Part shown: in pieces, positions 1-11,639 of the stretch
How positions within the stretch are numbered: the first letter of the stretch is position 1
Layout: every line of letters begins with the position of its first letter
Assembly (NCBI GenBank): GCA_013398955.1
Contig: VWPU01014912.1
Span: 496,001 to 560,000, forward strand
Origin: Callaeas wilsoni
Lineage: Eukaryota; Chordata; Aves; Passeriformes; Callaeidae
Direction: 5' to 3'
Length of the DNA stretch: 64,000 nt
Made by a program: the position numbers and the translations under genes
Notes under the pieces: generated by a model
Databases searched by the model: none
The model's input: only the letters and a program-made list of their open reading frames with translations
Told to the model about the DNA's origin: nothing

Positions 1-2584
1 TGCACAGACAGATATCTAGAAGATTTATTTTCACAGCCATCTAGCAGCTGCCTTATTATAGTCTATTTTTTTAAGAAAGTGAGAGTTCAGGCCTCATTAC
101 TGCAAACTGTGGAAACAACATTCATAATCTCAACTATTAAGGAACAGGGAAAAAGAAGTTAATTATGTACAATTACAGTTATCTTCACCTTGGTGTGCTT
201 TAATGAACTACAAGAGTTTAATTCTGTACACATGACTTTTACAGAGGTGAATAGATTTGAGACAAACTTGTGAATGACCTTTGAGACTGTAGAGAGAGAG
301 TGAGTACAGGGGGGAGCAAAGGTGGCAGCTGAAATCATGGGGAGGGAGTGTATTGTTTCTCAGCCTCTTCACATTTAGTCCCTTCTCTGTTCAGCTCTTA
401 TGGGCTTGAACTATTGTTGCATTCACTTGAAAGCTAGCCAAGCTTTTTAAATCATTCCAGAGAAATATTATTTTAATTTTTTTGTTCTTTCTTATGGTCT
501 TGGATTTTTTAGGTTTGAATGAAACCAAGAAAACATGAACAAGCATTCAACTCAAAGCCGCTCATCCTATTCACACACCCCAGTGTGGCGTTCGCCTCTG
601 GACTAATCAAGTTAGTTTTGCTTTGCCAGTCAAAGCTGAAGGCAAACAAAATTCTCACTTCAGTTAATTGAATCCCACTTACGCTGTCCAACAAGAATGC
701 AGATACTTAATTTGTGATCACGTTATTTGCACATTGCAACTACCTAGAAGTTCATATGTGGGATGGGAATCCAGAGTGTTAGGCATTTCCCAAACGCATA
801 ATCAAAAGATAGTTTTAAACTTCAAGAGCTTATTCTATAAGTAAGATGTCTGGAGGACAGCAATGCTGAACTGTCTGGACTTCTCTCTATTGTCAACTTC
901 TGGCAAAAACTTTTTTTGTTTTTTTCTAAAGTAAGTGCAAGTTTTTCTTCATGCCTGTAGGAAACCTTTCATTGACCCATTTCCTGAACTAAGCAAACAG
1001 TCATCAGCTTATAATTGGGTGAATTAGCCACAGGAGAGAAAGCAAACTTTAAAATAATTGGTCTTTTTCCTCATTTATATCAACATTTTTTTCTGCAACA
1101 TGCCACCTGGCTCCAAATATTTGTTTTCTAATCACCCAAGTACAAAATTCACCAGACAGCAAATCCTGAAAAGTCCTAGAGCGAAATTCTGCTCCAATCA
1201 CATCATCAGGTTTCAAAAGCCATTCAAAAGGAGAAGATCAGCAGAGCATACCCCCATACTGTGCATCCTGTGGCTGGGAAAGTAAGCCCTCCTGTAGCTC
1301 AGAGCTAAGGAAGAGGGAATATTACTCTTTAATTCTCATGAAGTACACATAGAAAAGGAGGGAGGGAGTGAAGGGAAACTAGAGCTGATCAGAGGAACTA
1401 CTAATGGACCAGCAGAGTTTGAAGATGTTTGATCTCTTCTCTGCCATGAGTGCAGACAAAGTCTCTGATGAATTATGAAACACAGATCCCTGTCATACCC
1501 CCCATGCAAGTTCAAGGAACAGCACAGTTGTGTACTCCTCACAGGGTACTCTGCCAATTTGTTATTCATTCCCCACCTACTTCACAGAAAGACATATTTT
1601 GTATATCTTCTGTAGACAATACATACCTATTTTTACCAGGGTTTTTTTTCTGATGTGTTTTAAAGCTTGGCTTTAAAATATTCCTTGACTTTTTGCACCT
1701 GTGTAGGGAGGCCATTGGAAATCAATTTACTGCAAGCTCTGCTCTGATTTGAACATTTTGAGTTCCAAGAAGGTTTATTTCCACCCTGCTGCCTGCACAC
1801 CTACAGCTCTGGGAGTCATCTCACCTCACTTTCACTCATCTCCAGGGCCGACATCTGCATGCAAGCACGTTTTCACCTTCTCCTCCTTACAGTCACAGGA
1901 AAGAAATAAGTCCTCCTAGGGAATGATTAATTTGACTGATTTCAAATATCTGCCTTATGGTGAGATAATTAGGCCTTAGAAAAGCCTAATTATTTCTGTT
2001 GACTATAAAGGGAACCTTGATAATTCCTAGACGTACAGAAACCTACTCTGGCTCTGGCATTTCCTGAGCTGCAGATCATCAGTAGCTGGAGGAAAGACAG
2101 CTCCATGCTTACCTTGTCCTTTTGCTTTTCCCTCAGCACTCAGTATGTACTGCTGGTTATGGGCAAAATGGTCTTTCAGTGAAATTCAAATTTTGCCAAA
2201 CTGTGCAACCTTTCTGGAGTACTCTCACCCTTGGCTCTATCCATGGCACCTGCTGCAAGGCAGGAACTACAGAAAACGTCTTCAAACATACCCAAACTCC
2301 AGGTCAGGTAGGAAGCACTAACCCTTCGAGAGCTGCAAGTCTGCTTGTAGAACATACTGTTGATATGCGGCAGTGCAGACATTCTCTGTGATCACTTTGT
2401 GTATGTGGGAAACAGGGACTGGCTAAGGGTGCACAGACCTGTCTTCATGAATTCTGTCTTCAGAGGGATAGGGAGGTTGGGCCCTTCTACCTGCCTGGCT
2501 TTTCCAGTGAGTCAGCTGAAAGAGACAATTTATCTCCCAGGTTGTTTCTTCCCTTCCCACTAAGACAAGGCCTCTGGGAACCAA
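1..2584. other. Unique non-coding sequence, no gene seen
   Basis: No recognisable coding region or dispersed repeat. Open frames here are under 90 codons, lack family resemblance and overlap one another on both strands. The only structured element is the perfect hairpin at 1965-1993, listed separately. A T-rich run lies near 910-925. Confidence 0.7.
1965..1993. repeat. Perfect 10-bp inverted repeat (hairpin)
   Basis: ATAATTAGGC (1965-1974) is followed by a 9-base spacer and then its exact reverse complement GCCTAATTAT (1984-1993). Each arm contains TAATTA, a typical homeodomain core, so the site could bind paired factors. That role is inference. The symmetry itself is directly visible. Confidence 0.75.
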
Positions 2585-3600
2585 ATGGCAAGGTTTCAAT
2601 TGACATCGTGTTGTGGATTGACCATGGATTACCACCATGAGCCCACCAAGATGCCCTCTATTCCTTATCAAGATGGGAGAAAATGCAGTAAAAATTCATG
2701 GGTCGAGATACAGACAGGGAGATCACTTTTACCTTCACAGGCAAAACAGACTTTTCTTGGGGAAATTAATTTAATTTCTTGATAATTAATACCAAAATAG
2801 GATGGTCATAAATAAAACAAATCTAAAATCACCATGTACCTACTCCTCCCTTCCTCCCAACCTCAACATCCCTGATGACCTTTCCATTGCTTCCTCCCTG
2901 AACAGTGCAGAGGGACAGATGGGAGTTGCAGTCAGCCCATAACACTTCATCTCTGCTGCTCCTCCTTCTGCATGCTGTTCCCTGCTCCAGCATGGTGTCC
3001 CTCCCACAGGACTAAGTCAGTTCTGCATGAACTTCTCCAAGGTGGGTTCTTCCCATTGGCTTCAAGGACTGGTTCAGAGTGCTTTTTTCCATGGGCTGCA
3101 GTCCTTAAGGAACAGACGACTCAAGTGTGGATTAATGTCTCACGGGTCAAGGACTCTTTAAGAAAACTTGATCCTGTGGGCTCCTCTCCATAAGCCACAG
3201 TTCCTGCCAGAAGCCTGCTCCACCATGGACCTCCACATGCTGCAGGGCCACAGCTGCCTCACTGTGGTCTTCACCATGGGCTGCAGAGGAATCTCAGCTC
3301 AGGTGCCTGTAGCACCTCCTCCCTCTCCCTCACTGACCTTGGTGTCTGCAGGGCTCTTTCACATTTTTCTCATCCCTTTCTCTTGCTGAATAGAATTTTT
3401 AGCCCTTTCTTTCATATGTTATCACAGAGGCACCACCAACATTGCTCATTTGCTCAGCTTTGAAGAGTGGAAAGTCCACCTTGGAGCCAGCTGAAAAGGG
3501 AGCTTCTGTCTTCCCATAGAAACCAGCCCTGCAGCTCCCTGCTATCAAAACTTTTTCATTTAAACACAATACACTTCACAAGGGCCAGGATTTCCATCCA
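2585..3600 (-). mobile_element. Degenerate avian LTR-type repeat
   Basis: The block carries diverged, repeated phrases built on ccatgggctgcag and ctgctccagc with variable spacing (about 2940-3320). It then passes through a segment around tatgttatcacagaggca (3414-3433) and ttggagccagctg (3480-3493). I recognise this arrangement from abundant bird LTR-type interspersed repeats but cannot name the family with certainty. The low-coordinate end (about 2600-2735) resembles the reverse complement of the LTR end near 36.77-36.87 kb: both have a ttgtgg/ttgttgtt start and a cat-gggt-gagatacagacag-like segment. That is why I place it on the minus strand. It is heavily mutated and has no coding capacity. 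Boundaries are approximate, and orientation is less certain than the identification as a dispersed repeat. Confidence 0.55.
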
Positions 3601-3630
3601 TGTATTTTCCTAGATTTGTCAGTCCATCTG

Positions 3631-3770
3631 ACTATCTATCTATCTGTCTATCTCTCTCTCTCCATCCATCCATCCATCCATCCATCCATCCATCCATCCA
3701 CCCATCCATCCAAACAACCAACCATCCACACATCCATCTATGCCTCCATCCATTCATACATCCATCCTCT
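3631..3770. repeat. (CTAT)n-(CT)n-(CCAT)n compound microsatellite
   Basis: CTAT units are followed by a short CT run, then about ten near-perfect CCAT units (3661-3700), then interrupted CCAT/CCAA units to about 3770. The His-Pro-Ser-Ile open frames over this block are translations of the satellite, not genes. Confidence 0.95.
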
Positions 3771-4444
3771 CTTTTCTGCAGTCCAGATTCTTCTCTTGGG
3801 CATCTTTTTCCTTGTTCCTCCTCATAACCTCAATTTAGGGCTATAGTAATTAGCCATAGGTGCAAAGAGTGCAGCTTCACACTCCTTGCAAAGAAGAAAA
3901 TGATAAATTAATTTTCCATGTCTCTCTGCAACGTGCCTTTTAGGCTCCTTATCAGAGCAATACTTTATCTGTGCTGGTCCCTTTGCTACTGTCAGTTATT
4001 TCAGGAATGCTATGAAATTAATGTGACTAATGGCTTTTGTTTCTTTGTTGTTTAGGTTATTTTTTTCTGTGATTTTTTTAAAGTATAATTTGTTTAGACG
4101 TGCTTTTTAGCCCTCATAACTCCCATTACACAGCTCCCATTATGTGCTCTGACTGCCCACGGCCTTCTTTTGAAAAAGAATAATTTGGGAAGCAGATATA
4201 TGCAGTCAACCTTCTGAGGAAGCTAAATGGAAAATCTAAATTATGCTGTTTCAGAAACACTTCCATACAGAAATTTTAAAATGTGATTTAAAAGACAAGG
4301 TTAACAAGCATTTCAGGATGGCTACAATAAAATCACAGGTGTAGCACAGTATCTTTAACCCTATTCTGTCATTCTTGGATGGATCATGAAATAGCTTTGC
4401 AGCTTTCATTGTGCAGTGGAATTGGGCCTTTCATGCCTTCATCT

Positions 4445-4475
<31 letters not shown>

Positions 4476-5835
4476 AATTCCTTTGCATAAACTTATAAAT
4501 TAATATATGTATACATAAAAATTAATGGAACCAAAATGCGAATGTCACTAACCAACATAATCCCAAGAAGACAAAATACATGATGTTGCCTCAGACTTCG
4601 CTTTTTTTTTCTCTGTATCTCCTATTCTGTCAGAACTTTCATTCCTACTGTAATTTAAGTATTTGGTGAATTTTCAGCAGACAAGGTTTTATAGACCATG
4701 GAGAGCATGAACTACATGTTCTACGGTAGATTAGAGGTTTTAAGGCAGTAGTGGGTGGAAGTCAGGATTTTTCTTTTTCTGTAAATCTATCTTTAGGATT
4801 AGTGTCAGGTTTTATTTTGAAAGACTGTTATCTCGAAATCTTCTTCTAGTGTTACAGTTGTCTGTGCCGGAGAATCTCCAAGAAAAACTTACCTAGAAGT
4901 CACTAAAACTGCTTTTCCAGCAGAAAGAAGGAGCCATTAAGAAGGAAAGTATTCAGAGCTTTCATTCGAGTCCTCGCTCTCCACCCAGAGGTATATGGGA
5001 TGCACGGAAGTCTGTCTGAGGTGCAGACTCCACAAAAACTTTTGTGGATATGAAAACTGACGGATGTGGTCAAGGAGCTTCTCTCACTGGTAGGAAAACT
5101 CCTGTGAAAACTACCTTTATTCTCTAAGGGGACCAGGAAGTAGGAAACGGTACTGGTGGAGGCTCAGTTATTGGTACGGCCAACCATTTTAAAGTTTTGC
5201 TTCTTCTTAAACATGAAAGCAAGGAAGAACATGTTCTAAGGCATTTATACTAAAGTAGCCACGACAGCTCCTGCATACAATTATGTATACACACATAGAC
5301 ATACATATGTTCAATTCTCTGGAAAAGTGATCTAATTCTCTATAGCACATCCCTAGACTGTCTCTCTTACCCTGTATTTTCTTTTTCTTTGTATAGGAAA
5401 GTGTCTGTCATATCACAGGCAATAGCAGTCTGCAATAGAGGCTCATTACATTAATAAAAATATAACAATACAAAACAAATAACTCTTCCTTCCATTTCAA
5501 TACTCAATGAAATATCTCCTAGTGTACACACACAGACACACAAATAAACCTATAGTACCTAATAAAATAAAACACTGTGAGGGATGGGCTCCTTTGTAGT
5601 CATGTAGCAGGGGCTGTGTAGCTACAGACTCATTTTACTTAGCTTTGAGGTATATTTACTGTTGGAAAACATTAGCAAGCCACATCCCAAAGTCCGTGCC
5701 TGCTCCTCTAGCATGATATTCCATGAGAAGGTCTTTCTGCTTACAGACAGGGGACTCTACAGGGTACCTTTTTTGGCTGATGTGCCAGTAAACTCATCTG
5801 GCTAAGCACTTCAACTCTGTATAACTAATATTTTA
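3771..5835. other. Unique AT-rich sequence with a (TA)n run
   Basis: No gene or dispersed repeat is recognisable. A perfect (TA)n dinucleotide run of about 13 units sits at 4445-4471, and a weak CA-rich patch lies at 5525-5545. Nothing else is supportable. Confidence 0.7.
4445..4471. repeat. (TA)n microsatellite
   Basis: Uninterrupted TA dinucleotides, about 13 units, in a unique AT-rich background. Confidence 0.9.
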
Positions 5836-6235
5836 TCACAGAGTCATAGAATCCTAGAATGGTTTGTTTTGGAAGAGATCTTAAAGATCATCAAGTTCAA
5901 ATCCCTCTGCCATGAGCAGGGACACTTTCCACTAGACCGGGTTGCTCCAAGCCTCATCCAACCTGGCCTTGGACACTTCCACAGATGGGGCAATGTGGTG
6001 GTTCATCCCTTCCCTTCCTACCCCAGGCCACACTATGATTCTTTAAATTACCTTGAAACACTCATTTACAAGAGGCAGTCTCTGGGCAACCTGTGCCACT
6101 GCCTCCCTCACCACCCTTACAGGAAAAAAATTCTTCCTAATATCCAATATAAACCTATTCTCTTTCAGTTTAAAGTAATTCCCCCTCGGCCTATTGAACT
6201 ACAGTGTTACTCAAGAGTCTTGTGGTAGCCTTCCT
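5836..6235 (-). mobile_element. CR1 LINE 3' fragment with internal insertion
   Basis: The copy starts with the reverse-complemented CR1 tail (gagtcatagaatcctagaat). It then has the standard landmarks: the 'ctgccatgagcagggacac' block, 'ccactagaccgggttgctcc', 'catccaacctggccttgga', 'ctctgggcaacctgtgcca', 'attcttcctaatatcc' and a diverged 'cccctcggcctatt' block. It is a 5'-truncated CR1 3' end, the usual state of this non-LTR retrotransposon. About 75 extra bases lie between the 'gatggggca' block (ends about 5992) and 'tctctgggcaac' (starts about 6079), where the family has only about nine. A 119-codon open frame on the opposite strand is a shadow. Confidence 0.93.
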
Positions 6236-9200
6236 AAGCGCAAGGTATAATTACAATATTAAGAGTAGGATTATTGTGCAGACAGATTGACATTTTAACC
6301 ACTGAAATATCTGGATCTGCTTTGAGAGGATGACATCCAGCTCTTCCACCAAAATAGGTTTACTGGACTGGATAACAACAGAGCTGTAGCAAGGAGATTC
6401 TAAAGGAAAATTATGCTAATCCAGACATATAAATGCACTGGTAGTGTAGCAAAATAAGTTTTTTGCTAGTATGTTGATGTGAATTTTATATAAAGGATAG
6501 CAGAAAATAAAGACAAACAGGGAAAACCCAAGCAGGACGTTGAGAAATTGTGACAGGGACAGTTTTGAGACTGTGAAATATTCAGAGGAATGCAAAAGTA
6601 CTATAAGAGGCTGAAAGATATTTTTATTTTGTCTTCACCAATTTGAGCTGGCTGCTAATCTGGGAAGCAGCCAGATTTTTATTTTCCTTCTCTTGTGCCT
6701 TGTAAACACTTACTTATTTAGTTAAAATGCAAAGATTGTTAAAAACACTTTACCAGATGCTTCCCTGGGTTCAAAACACAATTGCCTTTGGAACTCACAT
6801 TTGGTCTTTTTATTCTGCTTATGGTAATTTTGTCAACATATGTGATAGCAGTTAAATGCTCAAAACCTCACTTCTAAGAGGTATGCTCTAGGTCAAGTGT
6901 ATCCTAAGAGATTGTGCCCAGGAAATCAGGGCTATAAATATAAATACTGCAATCTAAAATAATATAAAGAACCTTACTGAGAACAGTGTAAATGACAGCC
7001 TGAAACAATATACGAAATTCATTCTTGTTTTATTTGTTCTTTTCTGTCCATAAAACCAAATTAAAGGAGATGCCTGCACAGACCTTTGGGTATGAAGGTC
7101 AATCTAGGAACTATCGTAAATTTTCTAACAAACTTAAGGAACTCTGACTAAAATGGGTTTTTCTGTGTTGCTCCTCTCAGCCTGTTCCACTACAACGATC
7201 CCTGAAGAGAAAGCATTGCTCTGGAGAGTATTCAAGCCAAAGGGTGACTACTTGCAATTCAAATGAAAAGCCTTCATACTTCATCAAGGAAGGAGAAAGG
7301 AGTCACAGAAATGTCACTGCTAAGAATTATCTTTCTTTTTACATGATATCTTTATGCTGCATTTTAAGGGTCATGGGGAGGATTGCCAGTTCATTTGCTG
7401 AATTTGCTGAGATTTGATGTGTCTATCAGGGTGCTTTTCATAGCAGCTGTGGACCAAGTAGACAATGAGATGGGCTATTTTTGCTAGAGAACAAACCTCT
7501 TTTCAAGTGAAGCAGGCCAACACCACATGTCCTTTTGAACTTTAGAGCTCTAATCTGTGTTGCTGCTGTTTTACAGGGCAAACGAATTTTGTGGTGGAAA
7601 GTGCTTACTTAACTGATCTGAATCACTTCACACAATATTAAGATACCTGAAGTATTATGATACCTGAGAAACTTTCCATGACCTGTTAATACCCTATGAA
7701 CTAACCTCCAAGGTAACAAGTTGATGTATTTCCCGTCTTCAAATATGAAGGGTGTACGGCAGAGAAATTCAGTGATCAGCTAAAAACCACACAAGCCTGA
7801 CTAGGAAGAGAATAGAATCTGTATTTCTTATGTCACTCGACCGATGAGTCCCTCAAACTCTGAATGTGCAAATCATTTTTTCTAATGGAATAACTGATTC
7901 CAAAGGAATCCAGTGAGAGTTTTTTATAATACCCTAAGATTTGTAGCCCACTAGTGGATAAGCTGACCAGATCCCCATCTCGCAATTTAGGTAAGTGACA
8001 GTAGTTTCTAGCCCTCATTTCCAGAAATATATCTAATGGAAATATGAGGAATAGTAATGACTGTCTCCCCACCTCCATCTCTTGCATGCATATTTCACAG
8101 TTCCATATCTCAACTTGGAAGATTGTCATATGTATTTCTGTAATGCTCAGAGCTCCAATCTGCTTGTAAGATCTACACAATTTGAGTATTGAAGTTTTAT
8201 TTTGAAGGAACTGGCCTGACAACGTGATATTTTTTATACTGTTTAGCAAAATATCCCTAAGATGGCATTTCATGACCTGTAAAGAAGTCTTGAGGATGAA
8301 GACTCTGTGCCCTGTACTTTGAATTTAACATAGGATTTTCCATTACTTCAAGTAATTAGACCAAAGCAAAACCAATTTGCAGTTCCCATTACTGGTTTCA
8401 TCCAGGAATTGAGGGATTTAAAAAAACCACTATATTTCTTAAAAGCAGGGCAGCAACATTACTGATCATGACCCACTAAAGCTGGAGGCCTTGTTATTAG
8501 TAATTTCCAGCTGTGCTCCCAGTGGATGCTTCCACCCTGGTCCAGCAGGATCCCAAAGGGCATGTCTACACTTCAGCTGCTGAGGCACCCTTAGATTTAT
8601 TGTCATAACCAGGAGCATGTTCTCTGTAATGAATAAACATTGCTGTGGCTCTGTCACTTTCTGATTGCATCAGTTAACAGATGGACATACAAATTTGGGT
8701 TGGCACCTACTACTGCACAGTTTCCCCCCTTGTTTTCCCAAAAGGGAGAGAGTTTTGCTTGATCTTGGGTGTTTAAGAGTAGAATCAGACCTTCGAAACT
8801 CATAAGTAAGGAAACACAAGCGCCTGAAAAGATAATGGTTTGCACAGCCCTGGAAAATATAAACGTAGATTGTTTTAAATACAAATAAACTTCAGCAAGC
8901 TCAAGCAATTAGCTTGGCACAGCCCTGAAATGTGTTTAATGGCTGAGTGATCAAAAGGTTTTCCATCAACTTTAGCTGAATCAAACTGGTAAGTAAATCT
9001 TTCCTTCCACATAATTTTCTGAAGTTTGAAGTGACAAATTGGACTGAACTCAATTAAAGCAGCAAGTTCTGTGCGTTTAATTGCAAGCAGTGTCTATGAT
9101 TGTGAAGGAATCCAATTCAGAATGAAAACACAGATGTGGCTGTGGCGGAGCTCTGTGAAACACAAAGAGGCGAAACGAAGTTCAATCAGGAAAAAAGTTA

Positions 9201-9542
9201 CAGGCAATGTAAAATTATGTATTCTGTTGTACTTCTGGAGCACTAGCTGTAGGCAAGTATTAGAATATAAAATTGGGAAATGTTCACCTAGCTACACCAC
9301 TGCAGTCCAAAAAATGCAATGTGAAAAAGTAAGTAAATATTTGTAGAGCAGTTTGACTGTGGAAAACACCAGAAAATACTAATGGTATTTTCTATTACTA
9401 TGCAATGACACTTCAAAGAATTAGTTGTAGTATCAGTTAGACTATATTAAAAGAAAAAGTTTGTGCTAAAAATGGTAATTAAAGAATGACTTTGCAATGG
9501 GACACTCAGTCATTATGGAGGAAGTGCTTAGGGTGTAAATTT
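6236..9542. other. Unique non-coding sequence
   Basis: No dispersed repeat or recognisable gene. The longest open frame (146 codons, minus strand, 7833-8273) has no family resemblance, no splice-site support and ordinary composition. I treat it as chance. Confidence 0.65.
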
Positions 9543-9625
9543 AGTATTTGGTCCTTCAGTGCACACACATGGCTTCCATTGATATTAATGGGAGCCATAC
9601 ACATGTTCAAGGGCAGGTTTCAACC
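9543..9625. repeat. Possible ancient interspersed repeat relic
   Basis: The phrase ccattgatattaatgggag followed by ccatacacatgttcaagggcag resembles a motif (cattgacttcaatggga...) that recurs in old amniote repeats. The match is short and diverged, so the identification is tentative. The near-palindromic core ccattgatattaatgg is directly visible. Confidence 0.3.
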
Positions 9626-10085
9626 TACACCAGGAAAGCTAAACTAAAAAGGAAGCAAATCTAGCAGATCAAGTTATTCTTAAAACTGACCCAGGTGAAC
9701 ACGACATGTGCTAGCGTTTTAAGCCCTGCACTCAGTGAAAATTAGAGTTGTTAAATAAGCAATGGAATCAATTTTAAGCAATTGCAGTGTGTATTTATAG
9801 AAACAGCGCCTCCATCAAATATCTAAACAACTAAAAACGGAACCTATTAGTGTTTAATTTTGGTCCTTGGAAGAAGATGATTTCCATAGTAAGGCAAGTG
9901 TAAGAATCATTTTAAAATCTCAGCAGGAAATTTCTGTACAGCCTATGAGTTCTGTTTGAAATTGGGACCTTTTTATATGTATCTGTGTCAAACCACAGAC
10001 ACTATTTTGGATGTAGGATTTTTTGTCCTTTCACATCATGGTTGGGGGTGAATAATAGAGGCTGTTGTGAAAGGGCTAACCTATC

Positions 10086-10147
10086 AAAAAGAATAGAAAG
10101 ATTAAGAAAAAAGAAAAAAGGAAAAAAAAAAGAAAAAAGAAAAAAGG
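10086..10147 (+). repeat. A-rich (GAAAAA)n-like tract
   Basis: Purine-only run with irregular GAAAAA/GGAAAA units on the + strand. It may be a low-complexity expansion at the upstream edge of the ancient CR1 relic that follows, since the corresponding CR1 ORF2 region is lysine-rich and A-rich. Confidence 0.8.
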
Positions 10148-10189
10148 CCAAAATGCCAAAGATAACATGGTAAAACAACTAAGGTGAAA

Positions 10190-10870
10190 ACTCCTATTTG
10201 AACTGAAAAGATAATCCTCAGAAAGTGGAATGAAACCTTCCAAAAAAGAGAAACAGAAAAGAACTAGTTAAATATAAAAGTATAGTACAGCAGGAGAAAG
10301 GGAGAAAAAAAAAATTCAAGAATGCATTGGTAAAACGATGAAAATGAAAACTTTTTTCCCAGCATGCCAGTGTTTCTAGGTCTGAGATGATCAAGAAAGA
10401 AAAAGATCGTACAGAGAAGATTGGGCTATAGAAAAAAAGAAACCTTCACCATGATCATTATTGATAAGTTTGGGGAGATTACCACACCAGAAACTTTCCT
10501 TAAAAAGAGGTGAATTTGAATAGCTGTTCCAAATTAGACTATCAGTAGAAAATTTTAGAGGCAATCAATAAAATTAACAGTATTGCATCACTAGGACCAG
10601 ATGGTGTTCACCCAAGAGTTCCAGAAGAACTGAAGTATGAAATTCTAAACTATTAATTATGTTGAGTATTTTTTTTTTTTTGCCTAAAACAGAGTCCCCA
10701 GTACAGGAAGAGGATGCCAATGAGGAAAAGAAAAAAAGAGAAAATGAAAAAAAGATTTTTTTTTTTTTTTCAGAGAAGGTATTGGAAAAAAGAGATGATA
10801 AAATTGTACTGGTTAGTTTGATAAAAATTGTAACAAATAATGGAAACAGGATACACATGGAAAATGGGAA
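10190..10870 (+). pseudogene. Ancient CR1/L3-type LINE relic with reverse-transcriptase remnant
   Basis: Around 10475-10600 the + strand matches the CR1 ORF2 region leading into the reverse-transcriptase palm: 'gagattaccacaccagaaac', then tcagtagaaaattttagagg, then aataaaattaacagtattgc. The clearest part (about 10577-10647) translates in one frame to a block containing SLGPDGVHPRVPEELKYEI, which corresponds to the family's conserved SGPDGIHP motif. Downstream, 'ccagtacaggaagaggatgc' (about 10698) fits the next conserved step, but T14-16 tracts, frameshifts and stops interrupt it. It is far more diverged than the avian CR1 tails elsewhere in the window, so I class it as an old amniote CR1/L3 copy. 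Upstream and downstream limits are approximate. It encodes no functional protein. Confidence 0.75.
10671..10772. repeat. Paired poly(T) tracts
   Basis: Two long T runs, at about 10670-10681 and 10757-10770, flank a very A/G-rich segment inside the ancient CR1 relic. The two short opposite-strand open frames here are low-complexity artefacts rich in Phe or Lys. Confidence 0.85.
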
Positions 10871-11639
10871 AAATTGGAAAGGGAAAATTTTATTTTTCGG
10901 GTAGGTTGTGATTTCCAAATCTGTCAGAGCTCTTGCTGTTTTCTAGGTGTTTTTTAAACACAGATTTTTTTATATTTTGCCTCCTGCCAAGTAGCTTGAT
11001 AAGAGTAGAGGACAGTGAGAGAAGAGTAATCTCTTGATGAGGAGGATATACAAGGAAAGACAACATTGAAGGCTTCTAGGGTAGGAAGAAGAAGGCAGCG
11101 TCAGAGTGAGATTTCATTATTCTCCACGCTTGTAAATCTCCAATAAGACCTTGGCAAACTTGTCTGAGAGGTGCAAAGGCAGTGGACTTCATAAGGTATC
11201 TAGACAGGTTTTGTGCTGGTACAGGCGAGGAGCAAGCAGTTTTCTCTTGTAAAAGTATGTACTCTATAGGCCTGTAATAATACTTACTGCTTTTAAAACT
11301 TTGATGACATTTTTTTAAAAATACCTTTTATGAGGAAGCTTCAGGAGTGACAAGTGATAATGAATAACGAGAGCACACAAGCTTGCCCACCCATGGCAGT
11401 TCATTTCTCCTGTTTCCCAGGCATCTTCAATTGCTGTGTTAGGGAAGTACATTTAGGTTTATTTAGGTATATTTCCCCTTAATATCTGTTCAGATACTTC
11501 ATGCCAGTTTGTTCAGTCCCTTTTGGATTCTGCTGATGTTATCTGTCCTCATGACCACTCATTAAGAAAGTGGCTGTAATTTCCTGCTCAGAGGCTCAAG
11601 AACGGCTTTTTGCCCAGCTAAACCCATCTTCTGCATGCT
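10871..11639. other. Unclassified sequence between two old LINE relics
   Basis: No clear gene or repeat. Part of it may be unrecognisable extension of the flanking CR1/L3 relics (the stretch from about 11500 looks like a weak continuation of the next one), but I cannot demonstrate this by eye. Confidence 0.5.

Noticed and set aside
3631..3770. Regularly spaced repeat that could suggest a CRISPR array
   Set aside because: Units are 4 bp with no spacers, and the host DNA is avian.
3600..3846. Open frames rich in His-Pro-Ser-Ile repeats
   Set aside because: Translation of the (CCAT)n microsatellite.
5869..6228. 119-codon open frame on the + strand
   Set aside because: It is the antisense reading of a CR1 3' UTR, which is non-coding.
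7833..8273. 146-codon open frame on the minus strand
   Set aside because: No family resemblance and no flanking gene structure. Chance length for this base composition.
10574..10918. Overlapping Lys-rich and Phe-rich open frames on both strands
   Set aside because: Low-complexity homopolymer DNA inside an ancient LINE relic. Neither frame matches the CR1 ORF2 frame.
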